64,000 bases of DNA from CAIYPG01 sp903864555 (lineage in GTDB: Bacteria; Pseudomonadota; Gammaproteobacteria; Burkholderiales; SG8-39), in NCBI GenBank assembly GCA_947474715.1, contig CANJJT010000005.1, positions 1 through 64,000 on the forward strand. Direction: 5' to 3'. Each line of letters starts with the position of its first letter. Within the stretch, counting starts at the first letter, position 1. A model generated the notes under the pieces. The model did not search any database and was not told the origin of the DNA. It saw only the letters and a program-made list of their open reading frames with translations. Positions 16,732-26,020 of the stretch are shown piece after piece. A program made the translations under genes and the position numbers.

Positions 16732-18690
16732 TCAGGGACGGAAGTCGGCGACCTTGCGCTGGAAGGTGCGCAACTGCTGTGCCGGTGCGGGCGGCCCGTA
16801 GCGCAGGTCGGCGTAGTCGGCACTGATCTCGCGCACTGTCTGCGATTGTTCCGGTAGCGCGGCGCTGGCGCGTGCGCCGTAATCGAGCGGGCCTTCCGCA
16901 GGGCCGCGTTCGACACCCTTGCGCGCGAGCTTGCGGCAGAACACCAGCCAGGCTTTCTGCACCGGGTCCTGCCGCTTCAGGCGCAACAGCAGCCACATGG
17001 CCATCACGCTGAGGGCAGCGGCCACGCTCCAGAACATCATCTGCGCCAGTTGGCGCCAGTCAGCATCGGAGAATCCCAGCCGGCTCAGCATTTCACGCTG
17101 CCGTTCGGGGTTGTAGCCCAGCACCCACTGGTTCCACTGGTTGGACAGGGCTTCCCAGTTGTCGCGCAGTGAGCGCACCCAGTCCAGCCGCTGGCGCATC
17201 ATCAGCGGCAGGACCGTGCCCTGGGGCACGGCGGCGGCGATGCCGGACTCCACCCGCACCGGAGAAGCGGCGGCGGTCGGGTCGACGCGCACCCAGCCGC
17301 GCTCGCCCATCCACACTTCGGTCCAGGCATGCGCATCGGCCTGGCGCACCACGACGTAACCGTCCACCGGATTCAGCTCGCCGCCCTGGTAGCCGGTGAC
17401 CACGCGTGCAGGAATGCCGGCCGCACGCATGAGGAAGGCAAAGCTGGAGGCGAAGTGCTCGCAGAAGCCCTGTTTCGTGTCGAACAGGAATTCGTCCACC
17501 ATGTGCTGCTCGAGCAGTGGTGGCTCCAGCGTGTACAGATAGCGGCCATTGCGGAAGAATTCGATGGCCTCGCGCAGCACCGCATCGTCGCTCTTCAGGG
17601 TGTTGCGCCATTCCTGTGCCAGTGCGCGCGCGCGCGGATTGAAGTCCCGCGGCAGCGTCAGCGCCGCGCGCAGGTCGGCCTCTTCGGCACCGCCGTTGGC
17701 GCGATAGCTCAGATAGGAGCGCATGTCATAACGCAGGCGGGTGCGCACCGCCGTGTTGGACAGCATCTGGTAATCGCCGGTGAACCGGGCATTGCGCGGC
17801 GCGCGAGCCGGCAGATCCAGCGCGAACAGCCAGAAGCGGTTGTGCGGCTCGACGGTGATTTCGTAGTCGGTGGTATTGCCGAGGCCCTCGAAGCTTCCCT
17901 CCTGCAGTCGTGGCACGCCGGCGCGCCAGGTGCGACCGTCGTAGTTCCAGAACACCGGCCCGCGCCAGTACATGCGCCCGCGTGGGGGCGGGCTGCCTTC
18001 GAATTTCACGCGGAAGGCAATGGAGTCGGAAGTGGAGAGCTGGCTGAGCGTGCCTGGCGACATGCTGTCGGAGAGGCCGGTCACGCCGGAGAAGGCATCC
18101 TGGGGCACGCCCCACAGCGGCCCCTGCACGCGTGGAAACAGGAAGAACAGCAGCAGCATCAGCGGCGCGGCCTGCAGCAGCAGGCTGCCGGCGGTGCGCA
18201 GGTTGTCCTTCACCGCGCGCATCGGGGCATTGAAACCCACCAGGCTGCCGGTGACCAGCAGCACGGTCGCCAGCATCAGCGCGGCGGTGGGAATGGTCTG
18301 GGAATAGAAGAAGTTGGTGATGGCGAGGAAGTAGGCGAGGTAGACCGCCACCGAGACATCGCGCGTGGAGCGCATCTCCATCAGTTTCATCGCCAGCAGC
18401 ATCACCAGCAGTGACACCCCGGCATCGCGGCCGAAGATGGTGCGGAAGGTCAGCCACACCCCGGCCGTGGCCAGCCCGGCCAGCGTGAACAGCAGCCAGC
18501 GCGGCGGCAGCGGCCGATCGCGCCAGGCGATGTAGAGGCGCCAGATGAACACCAGCACCGTGCCCGCGGTGATCCACCAGGAAAAGCGCGAGGCATGCGG
18601 TGCCGTCGCCAGCGCCAGTCCGGCCAGCAGCCAGGCCATGTGGCGGAACGGATGGGCGTCCGGATGCAGGATGGCGTCCATCGGCTTCAT
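16732..18690 (-). CDS. TgpA-type membrane transglutaminase-like protease
   Basis: 652 residues. Six or so membrane helices (about 14-200, DUF3488 region) precede a periplasmic transglutaminase-like domain and a final membrane helix near residue 560. The papain-like triad is visible: C410 in GFCEHFASSFAFLMR, the His in ADAHAWTEVWM and the Asp in VRVDPTAA. The family is named after Pseudomonas TgpA, an inner-membrane protein of unclear substrate. Its start overlaps the DUF58 gene stop by four bases (ATGA), and a MoxR ATPase gene lies just upstream, the standard three-gene unit. Confidence 0.92.
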   Translation of the reverse strand: MKPMDAILHPDAHPFRHMAWLLAGLALATAPHASRFSWWITAGTVLVFIWRLYIAWRDRPLPPRWLLFTLAGLATAGVWLTFRTIFGRDAGVSLLVMLLAMKLMEMRSTRDVSVAVYLAYFLAITNFFYSQTIPTAALMLATVLLVTGSLVGFNAPMRAVKDNLRTAGSLLLQAAPLMLLLFFLFPRVQGPLWGVPQDAFSGVTGLSDSMSPGTLSQLSTSDSIAFRVKFEGSPPPRGRMYWRGPVFWNYDGRTWRAGVPRLQEGSFEGLGNTTDYEITVEPHNRFWLFALDLPARAPRNARFTGDYQMLSNTAVRTRLRYDMRSYLSYRANGGAEEADLRAALTLPRDFNPRARALAQEWRNTLKSDDAVLREAIEFFRNGRYLYTLEPPLLEQHMVDEFLFDTKQGFCEHFASSFAFLMRAAGIPARVVTGYQGGELNPVDGYVVVRQADAHAWTEVWMGERGWVRVDPTAAASPVRVESGIAAAVPQGTVLPLMMRQRLDWVRSLRDNWEALSNQWNQWVLGYNPERQREMLSRLGFSDADWRQLAQMMFWSVAAALSVMAMWLLLRLKRQDPVQKAWLVFCRKLARKGVERGPAEGPLDYGARASAALPEQSQTVREISADYADLRYGPPAPAQQLRTFQRKVADFRP

Positions 18691-19733
18691 GGCGCATCCC
18701 CGGCATCCACGGCCTGAAACAGGGCCAGTTCCTTCAGGCAGCGTTCGCGCTGGATCTCGCCTTCGCCCAGCGGCACTTCCAGCCCGGGCAGGCGCATGCC
18801 GAACTTCACGCCACTGCGCTCGGCCAGCAGCACCCAGCGCGCCAGTCGCGACAGGCGCGCTTCGCGATCCAGCCGGGCGGGCAATTGTTCATAGTCGAAC
18901 CACAGTTCGGAGGCGGCGCGGCCGCTGAACAATTTGGTCAGGGGGTCCTGGCCGCGGGCAGTGGCCTTCCACGCGACATGCCGCGGCGAGTCGCTGGGCT
19001 GATAGGGACGCATGCCGTAGTAGTCGTCCGTGCCGCTGCCCACCGACAGGGTGTCGCCCATGTCAGGGCGCGCCTGTGGCGGTGGCAGCAGCGAATCATC
19101 CGGGCGTGGATAGACCAGGGCGCGCATGTCCGGTTGCACGTAGCTCCAGGCGCGGGTGAGGCCGAGGGGATAGCGGGTCTCGATGGTGATGCGCTCCAGT
19201 GGCAGCCAGCCGCGTTGCGCCGCTGGCATGGGCAGCGTGACCTCGGCGCTGCGCCCGGCGGGCAGATCGCAGTTCTGGGCGTCGTCGGCATGGCTGCTGC
19301 GCCCGAACAGCCGCAGCGAGTGCCGGTCATGCTCGGCGCCGCTTTCGAGGATGATGCGGAATTGCGCCGTGTCACCGGCAAACACCGGCTCGACGCGGCC
19401 GGCGCGCACACGGGTGCGGAACAGGTTGCGAAAGGTGTGCAGGATGGACACGATGCCCACACCCGCCAGCAGGAAGGTCAGCACATAACCCAGGCTGAGG
19501 TTGTAGTTGATGGAGCCGATCAGCATGACCATGAGCGCAAGGCAGAAGATCAGCCCCTGGCGCGTCGGCAGCACATAGACACGGCGCTGGGTGAGCAGGA
19601 TGGTGCCCGGCTCCGGCCGGTGCCGGCTGAAGATCCAGTCAAGGAAGTTGTAGAGCCGCGAGAATCCGAGCAGCCGCCGCAGCGGCTTGCGCCAGCCGGC
19701 TGCCTGCGTGGGTTGCGTGTTCATGGTTGCCAA
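18687..19733 (-). CDS. DUF58 domain membrane protein
   Basis: 348 residues with two adjacent membrane helices at about 53-95, then an Ig-like segment and the DUF58/VWA-like core. The family signature is visible in the block with YYGMRPYQPSDSPRHVAWKA followed by LTKLFSG. Members work with a MoxR AAA ATPase, and with TgpA where it is present, as an envelope-associated unit of uncertain role. It sits between those two genes here: 35 bases after the MoxR gene and overlapping the TgpA gene by four bases. Confidence 0.9.
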   Translation of the reverse strand: MATMNTQPTQAAGWRKPLRRLLGFSRLYNFLDWIFSRHRPEPGTILLTQRRVYVLPTRQGLIFCLALMVMLIGSINYNLSLGYVLTFLLAGVGIVSILHTFRNLFRTRVRAGRVEPVFAGDTAQFRIILESGAEHDRHSLRLFGRSSHADDAQNCDLPAGRSAEVTLPMPAAQRGWLPLERITIETRYPLGLTRAWSYVQPDMRALVYPRPDDSLLPPPQARPDMGDTLSVGSGTDDYYGMRPYQPSDSPRHVAWKATARGQDPLTKLFSGRAASELWFDYEQLPARLDREARLSRLARWVLLAERSGVKFGMRLPGLEVPLGEGEIQRERCLKELALFQAVDAGDAP

Positions 19734-19768
19734 TCCGGGGCCAGGTGACAGGCAGGCTGCGCTGCGGC

Positions 19769-20689
<921 letters not shown>

Positions 20690-20946
20690 GGAGGCTTGCG
20701 CTATGGTGTCGGAAGTCAAGGTGAGGATGAGGGCAGGGCGGGTGGGTGGATGATTGCAGGATCGGTATCGAGTGGCGCAGTACCGGGTCACTTCGCAGCG
20801 CCAATGCCTTGCAGCGAATGGATGATGCCTGCAAGTGAAAGGGAAGTCATGTGCATTTGTTGGGCTCGGGCAAGTTTACCGGCGATTCTTCCGGCGACCG
20901 ATGCCGTCCATCGCGACGATGGCGGTACAAGGCTCAGGGGGCGCCC

Positions 20947-21867
20947 ATGACCGTGGCGTATGTGACGCACGACGTGTTCCTGCGGCACGACATGGGGCGG
21001 CATCACCCGGAATGTCCCCAGCGTTTGTCGGCCATCTCGGATCAGTTGATTGCCTCGGGACTGGCGCCGCTGCTGCACCATCACGAGGCGCCCCTGGCGA
21101 CTGACCTGCAACTGGCGCGCGCCCACGACGCCAGCTATGTCGCGGCGATACGCCGCATCGCCCCGCAACAGGGCATGGTGCAACTGGATCCGGACACTGC
21201 CATGTGCCCGGACAGCCTGGAGGCGGCCCTGCGCGCAGCGGGCGCCGGCGTGCTGGCGGTCGATCTCGTCATGGGCGGGCAGGCGTCATCGGCCTTTTGC
21301 GCGGTGCGTCCGCCGGGGCATCACGCCCTGCGCGGTCGCGCCATGGGTTTTTGCATCTTCAACAACATTGCCGTGGCGGCGCTGCACGCGCTGGAGGCAC
21401 ATGGACTGGAGCGTGTCGCCATCATCGATTTCGACGTCCATCACGGCAATGGCACCGAAGACATTCTGGCCGGTGACGCGCGCGTCATCATGACCGGCAC
21501 CTTCCAGCATCCCTTCTATCCCTACAGCGGCACCGACCGGCCGGCGGCCAACATGCACAACGTGCCGCTGGCCGCAGGCGCCGACGGCAAGGCGCTGCGA
21601 CAGGCCTTCGAGACGATCTGCCTGCCGGCACTGGAAAAATTCGCGCCGCAGATGCTGTTGATCTCGGCCGGCTTCGATGCCCATGTCGAGGACGACATGG
21701 CGCTGCTGCGTTTCACCGATGCGGATTACGGCTGGGTGACCGGCGCGCTGCAGGAGGTGGCGCGGCGGCATGCCTCGGGACGCATCGTCTCCATGCTCGA
21801 AGGTGGCTATGCGCTGTCGGCACTGGGGCGCAGCGTGGTGGCGCATATCAAGGCGCTGCTCGACTGA
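20947..21867 (+). CDS. Histone deacetylase family amidohydrolase
   Basis: 306 residues of the class II HDAC / acetylpolyamine amidohydrolase fold. Motifs in order: HHPECPQRL near the N-terminus, RPPGHHALRGRAMGFCIFNN (charge-relay His pair), IIDFDVHHGNGTEDI (zinc Asp and His), SAGFDAHVED (second zinc Asp) and MLEGGYALSALG. All expected zinc ligands are present. Bacterial members remove acetyl groups from small amines or proteins. The start has AGGGGGC upstream; an earlier in-frame ATG adds 32 unlikely residues. It points away from the MoxR operon across a gap of about 260 bases. Confidence 0.9.
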   Translation: MTVAYVTHDVFLRHDMGRHHPECPQRLSAISDQLIASGLAPLLHHHEAPLATDLQLARAHDASYVAAIRRIAPQQGMVQLDPDTAMCPDSLEAALRAAGAGVLAVDLVMGGQASSAFCAVRPPGHHALRGRAMGFCIFNNIAVAALHALEAHGLERVAIIDFDVHHGNGTEDILAGDARVIMTGTFQHPFYPYSGTDRPAANMHNVPLAAGADGKALRQAFETICLPALEKFAPQMLLISAGFDAHVEDDMALLRFTDADYGWVTGALQEVARRHASGRIVSMLEGGYALSALGRSVVAHIKALLD

Positions 21868-21938
21868 GGCACCAAAGCCATGATCACATTCAGGCCGCTA
21901 CCCCTTTGATGACGGAGAAGCCTGTCTGAAAATGATCA

Positions 21939-23273
21939 TTACACCGGTAACGCCGGGCCGATGCGGCAGCGGTTCTCGCCGAAGCCGATGGCGACATGGC
22001 CATCACGCGCGGCCTGGGCGCGGAAGATGACATCGTCGCCGTCTTCGAGGAAACGCCGTGTCTCCCCGGTGGGCAGCTCGATGATCTTCACATCGGTCAG
22101 TTCGCGGATGCTGCCGTAGCCTTCGGCCACATCGGCGGAGATGGTGCCGCTGCCGAACAGGTCACCCGGCTGCAGGTTGCAGCCGCCGCAGGCGTGGTGC
22201 GTGACCATCTGCGCCACCGTCCAGTACAGATGCCGGGTGTTGCTGAGCGAGATGCGTTGCGGCGGCAGGCCGGTGGCGCGCATCTTCTCCGTCTGCAGGA
22301 AAACCTGCAGCTCGATGCCGAGTGCGCCGGCGGCCTGGTCCTGCCGGTCGAGCAGATAGGGCAGGGGCTGCGGGTCGCCGTCGGCACGCGCTGGCTGGGC
22401 GATGCGAAAGGGCGCCAGCGCCTCCGGGGTCACCACCCAGGAGGACACCGTGGTGCCGAAGTTCTTGGCGAGGAAGGGGCCGAGCGGCTGCGCTTCCCAG
22501 TTCTGGATGTCACGCGCCGAGCAGTCATTGAGCAGGCAGAAACCGGCGATGTGTTCGGCCGCCTGGCTGATCGGGATGGTTTTGCCCAGTTCGTTGCCCC
22601 GACCGATCCACACGCCGAACTCCAGTTCGAAGTCCAGCATCTCGCAGCGGCCATAGGTCGGTTCCTTGGCCCCGGGCAGCACGCGCTGGCCGTTGGGCCG
22701 GCGCACCACGGCGCCGGAGGCCTGCACCGACGAGGCGCGGCTGTGATAAGCCACCGGCACGTACTTGTAGTTCGGGAACAGCGGGTCGTCGCGGCCGCGC
22801 CGCTTGCCGGCATTGGTGGCGTGCTGGATGCCGGCGTAGAAGTCGGTATAGGCGCCGATGGCGGCGGGCAGGTGCACGCGGCAATCGGCCGCCGGGTGCA
22901 ACAGGGCCGTGGCCATGGCCTGGGCCTTGCGGCCGTCGGCCGTGTCATCGGCCAGCAATGTACCCACGCGCCTGCGCAGCGCCAGCCGCGCCGTTGTACC
23001 CAGCGCCATGAAGCCGTTCAGCGTCGCTGCGGATGCCGCCTCGGCAGCGGCGCGGGCATCACCGCTGAACAGGCCGGTGCCCAATGCAGCCCTGAGGTCG
23101 AAGATCATGTCGCCAATGGCCACACCGCCGCGTGGCCCGCTGGTGCCGGCGCCGGCGGGCGGGGTGAAGCTGCCCAGGGGCAGGTTCTGGATGGGGAAAT
23201 CGGCATGGCCATTGGCCGAGGCCACCCAGCTGCGGCGCTTCGGGTCGTGGGTTTCGTCCAGGGTGGTGGTCAT
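21939..23273 (-). CDS. fahA: Fumarylacetoacetase
   Basis: 444 residues, close to the usual length. The N-terminal block ADFPIQNLPLGSF and the catalytic-domain blocks YTDFYAGIQHATNAGKRRG, LPNYKYVPVAYHSRASSV-like, EMLDFELEFGVWIG, LLNDCSARDIQNWE and GSGTISADVAEGYGS match fumarylacetoacetases. The enzyme splits 4-fumarylacetoacetate into fumarate and acetoacetate, the last step of tyrosine/homogentisate breakdown. The start with AAGGA nine bases upstream is preferred to an ATG 31 codons earlier. No homogentisate dioxygenase gene is next to it; a metallo-hydrolase gene follows upstream in the same direction. Confidence 0.93.
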   Translation of the reverse strand: MTTTLDETHDPKRRSWVASANGHADFPIQNLPLGSFTPPAGAGTSGPRGGVAIGDMIFDLRAALGTGLFSGDARAAAEAASAATLNGFMALGTTARLALRRRVGTLLADDTADGRKAQAMATALLHPAADCRVHLPAAIGAYTDFYAGIQHATNAGKRRGRDDPLFPNYKYVPVAYHSRASSVQASGAVVRRPNGQRVLPGAKEPTYGRCEMLDFELEFGVWIGRGNELGKTIPISQAAEHIAGFCLLNDCSARDIQNWEAQPLGPFLAKNFGTTVSSWVVTPEALAPFRIAQPARADGDPQPLPYLLDRQDQAAGALGIELQVFLQTEKMRATGLPPQRISLSNTRHLYWTVAQMVTHHACGGCNLQPGDLFGSGTISADVAEGYGSIRELTDVKIIELPTGETRRFLEDGDDVIFRAQAARDGHVAIGFGENRCRIGPALPV

Positions 23274-23310
23274 GGTTCGTGGTCCTTGAAGCGTCCAACA
23301 GAAGGCACTT

Positions 23311-24330
23311 TCAATGTGCGTGGCCGTCGGCCTTGCCGTCGCAATGCGGGCATCCGCCTGCGACATGGCGTGACAGGTGCGCGGCGCGGTAGGCCGCGAT
23401 GCGCTCGTAGAGCCTTTGTGGATCGGTCTTCAGGGTGCCGCCGGAGTATTCCCGATACAGGGCGTTGACGTTGATGACCACGCGCTCGGCATCGCTCCAG
23501 GCGTCGAAGAAGCCTGCCGCCAGCAGTTCGGCCACCGTGTCCTCCTCGCTCAGCCCGGCGACATAGCGCTTGCGTGTTTCGGCATCGAGCTCGACGAAGT
23601 AGCCGCGCAGGTTCTGCACCGCCTGCTTGTCGCAGATGGGGCCATGTCCGGGGACGATGGTGTCGACGTCCCAGCCGAGGATGGTGTCGCAGGCGCGGAT
23701 CCAGTTGCGCACCGGCCCGGCCCAGATGGCTGGATGCCCGCCGTTGAACAGGATGTCGCCGGTGAACACGGTCCGATCAGCCGGCACGAAGACCAGCACG
23801 TCGCCGCGCGTATGCGCCGGCCCCACCTCCACCAGGCGCACCGCCTTGTCACCCACCTGCAACTGCATCTCGCGCTCGAAGGTCTCGGTGGGCGGGGTGT
23901 AGGTGACGCCCTCGAAGTCGAACTTGCCGCCGTAGATGTCGTGGATCCACTGGCCCATGGGGCCGTTCTGCTGCCACTCGCGTGCAATCCTCGAGCGGTC
24001 TTCCGGGCGGCGCTCGGACATCTCTTCGGCGCAGCCCTTGCTTGCGATGATGCGCGCGCCCTTCACCAGCTGGTTGCCGAAGGTATGGTCGCCATTGGCA
24101 TGGGTGTTGACCAGTGCCTCGACGTTCTTCGCCTTCGGCACGGCGCGAGCGTAGCCGTCCAGCATCTCGCGCGTCAGCTTGAGGTCGAACAGGGTGTCGA
24201 CCAGCAGGGTGCGGTCACCATCGACCACCAGGCCCGAGTTGCTGTAGCCCCAGGTGCCATCCGGTTGCAGCCAGGCGTACAGCCCGTTGCCCAGTTCGTG
24301 CACGCCCTTGGTGTATTGCCATTTGGCCAA
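23311..24330 (-). CDS. MBL-fold metallo-hydrolase with HxNxDH metal motif
   Basis: 339 residues of the metallo-beta-lactamase fold. The metal motif reads H77-A-N79-G-D81-H82 in NTHANGDHTFGN, so the second His of HxHxDH is Asn. Later ligands look present: H in GPAHTRGDVLVFVP, D in FTGDILF and H in VPGHGPICD. The C-terminus is rich in His and Cys (HVAGGCPHCDGKADGHAH), which could bind extra metal. The start is the ATG before AKWQYTKG. It lies between the fumarylacetoacetase gene and a TctC receptor gene, all leftward. Substrate unknown; hydrolysis of a catabolic ester or lactone is one possibility. Confidence 0.85.
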   Translation of the reverse strand: MAKWQYTKGVHELGNGLYAWLQPDGTWGYSNSGLVVDGDRTLLVDTLFDLKLTREMLDGYARAVPKAKNVEALVNTHANGDHTFGNQLVKGARIIASKGCAEEMSERRPEDRSRIAREWQQNGPMGQWIHDIYGGKFDFEGVTYTPPTETFEREMQLQVGDKAVRLVEVGPAHTRGDVLVFVPADRTVFTGDILFNGGHPAIWAGPVRNWIRACDTILGWDVDTIVPGHGPICDKQAVQNLRGYFVELDAETRKRYVAGLSEEDTVAELLAAGFFDAWSDAERVVINVNALYREYSGGTLKTDPQRLYERIAAYRAAHLSRHVAGGCPHCDGKADGHAH

Positions 24331-24381
24331 TGTCGCCTCCTGTGAATGTTCCGTGATTGCCGGCGCGGCATGCGCTGTGCA

Positions 24382-25377
24382 TCATTCTTCCAGTTTGATA
24401 TTGTTTTCCTGGACCACCTTGCGCCAGCGCACGGCTTCCACCTCGATGGTCTTCCTGAACTCAGCCGGCGTGCTGCCGATGAGGGCGGTGTGTTCCGCCT
24501 CGAAGCGCTTGATCAGCGCAGGGTCCTTGGCCACCTTGGAAAACTCGGCGCTCAGCCGGTTGACGATGGCCTCGGGCGTGCGCGCCGGCGCGAGGAAGCC
24601 CGACCAGCTCGGGTACTCGAACTCGGGCAGGCCCTGCTCGGCGACGGTCTTCAGGTCGGGCACCGCTGCGGTTCGCTCCACGCCCAGGTTGGCGATGGCC
24701 TTCAGCTTGCCCGACTTCACATAGGGCAGGCCCACCAGTGCAATCGAGACGGCGGCATGCAGGCGGCCGGCGATCATGTCCGGGTACATGGGGCCGGAGC
24801 CCTTGTAGTGGATGAAGGTGACCTTGGTGTTGGTAAGGCTGTGCAGCCAGGCGCCGATGACATGGAAGATGCCGCCGCTGCCCGAGGTGCCCATGTTGAT
24901 GGCGCCGGGATTGGCCTTGGCATAGGCGATGTATTCCTGGAAATTGTTCACCGGCAGGGCCGGGCTGGCCAGCAGCAGGGTGCTGTTCCTGATCATCAGT
25001 GACACCGGGGCGAAATCCTTCACCGGGTCATAGGGCGGATTGTTCGGGAAAAAGGCCGGCAGCACGCCAAACGAAGTGCTGACCGACACCAGCGTGTAGC
25101 CGTCGGGGGGTGACTTGGCGACAAAGGCGGTGCCGATGGCGCCGCCGGCGCCGGCCTTGTAATCGACGACGATGGTCTGCTTCAGGCTTTCGGTGAGTTT
25201 CGGGGAGTAGAGCCGGATCTGCACGTCCTGCGAGGAACCCGGCGCGGCCGGGATGACCACCGTGATGGGTTTGCTCGGGAAAGCCTGGGCCAGCACGCCG
25301 GCCGGGATGGCGGCCAGCAGCGCCACCGTGCTTGCGAGAAAGCGGGTTGCAACGAGGCGGGGCGTCGGCACGCTCAT
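24382..25377 (-). CDS. TctC/Bug-type tripartite tricarboxylate transporter receptor
   Basis: 331 residues with a signal peptide (cut near VLA-QAFPSKP) and the TctC pattern: PSKPITVVIPAAPGSSQDVQ, KAGAGGAIGTAFVAKSPPDGYTL, NMGTSGSGGIFHV and YKGSGPMYPDMIAGRLHAAV. Proteins of this family bind small carboxylates in the periplasm, usually for TctAB permeases, which are not nearby. Its start overlaps the stop of the carboxymuconolactone-decarboxylase-family gene by four bases, so the two are probably co-translated. Confidence 0.9.
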   Translation of the reverse strand: MSVPTPRLVATRFLASTVALLAAIPAGVLAQAFPSKPITVVIPAAPGSSQDVQIRLYSPKLTESLKQTIVVDYKAGAGGAIGTAFVAKSPPDGYTLVSVSTSFGVLPAFFPNNPPYDPVKDFAPVSLMIRNSTLLLASPALPVNNFQEYIAYAKANPGAINMGTSGSGGIFHVIGAWLHSLTNTKVTFIHYKGSGPMYPDMIAGRLHAAVSIALVGLPYVKSGKLKAIANLGVERTAAVPDLKTVAEQGLPEFEYPSWSGFLAPARTPEAIVNRLSAEFSKVAKDPALIKRFEAEHTALIGSTPAEFRKTIEVEAVRWRKVVQENNIKLEE

Positions 25378-25943
25378 TTCCCTGCCAGCGGCTGCAGCGG
25401 CGCGCTGACTCCGTCGGGCAACGGATATTCCTGCGAGTTGAGCAGCATCGCGACGGTGGTGTAGTAACCGATCAGGCCGGTGAGTTCGATCATGCCGCGG
25501 ATGCCGAAGTGCTCCACCACGCGCTGGTGGGTGGCATCGCTGACGAACTTCTGCTCGTGCAGTTCGGTGCAGTAGTCGTACAGCGCCTCCTCATCGGGCT
25601 TGTCGAATTTCGGCCGGCGGCCGTTGCGAATGTCCTCGGCCACGGTTTCGGAGAGTCCGTTCTGCAGGGCGATGGGTGCATGGGCAATCCATTCGGTCTG
25701 GCAGGTCCAGTAGCGCCCGGTGATGATGATGGCCATCTCGCTCAGGTGCTTGGGCAGCACCGTCTCGTAGCGCATCATGCCGCCCATGTCCTGCAGGATC
25801 TGGGCAAAGCGCGGGCTGTGCAGGGCCAGCTTGTAGGGGGCGGGCAGGCGGTTGCCGCGGTGCTTGTTGCCGACGATGGCGTCGAATACGGGTTGCTGCT
25901 CGGGGGTCAGGGTTTCGGCGCTGACCAGTGGAATGCGCGGCAT
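25374..25943 (-). CDS. Carboxymuconolactone decarboxylase family protein
   Basis: 189 residues of the AhpD/CMD fold: LPAPYKLALHSPRFAQILQDMGGMMRYETVLPKHLSEMAIIITGRYWTCQTEWIAHAPIA. The AhpD CxxC pair is absent (only one Cys in the core helix, WTCQTEW), so a peroxidase role is unlikely and a catabolic decarboxylase-like role is more likely. The start is set by AGGAGG four bases upstream; an ATG 17 codons earlier is disfavoured. It is first in a two-gene unit with the TctC receptor. Confidence 0.85.
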   Translation of the reverse strand: MPRIPLVSAETLTPEQQPVFDAIVGNKHRGNRLPAPYKLALHSPRFAQILQDMGGMMRYETVLPKHLSEMAIIITGRYWTCQTEWIAHAPIALQNGLSETVAEDIRNGRRPKFDKPDEEALYDYCTELHEQKFVSDATHQRVVEHFGIRGMIELTGLIGYYTTVAMLLNSQEYPLPDGVSAPLQPLAGK

Positions 25944-26020
25944 GGATCCTCCTGTCGGTTGGCGGGCACCTGTGCGCGGTGCTTGGCGCGGCAAGTCTAG
26001 CAGGCAGTTCGCTCGCCGGT

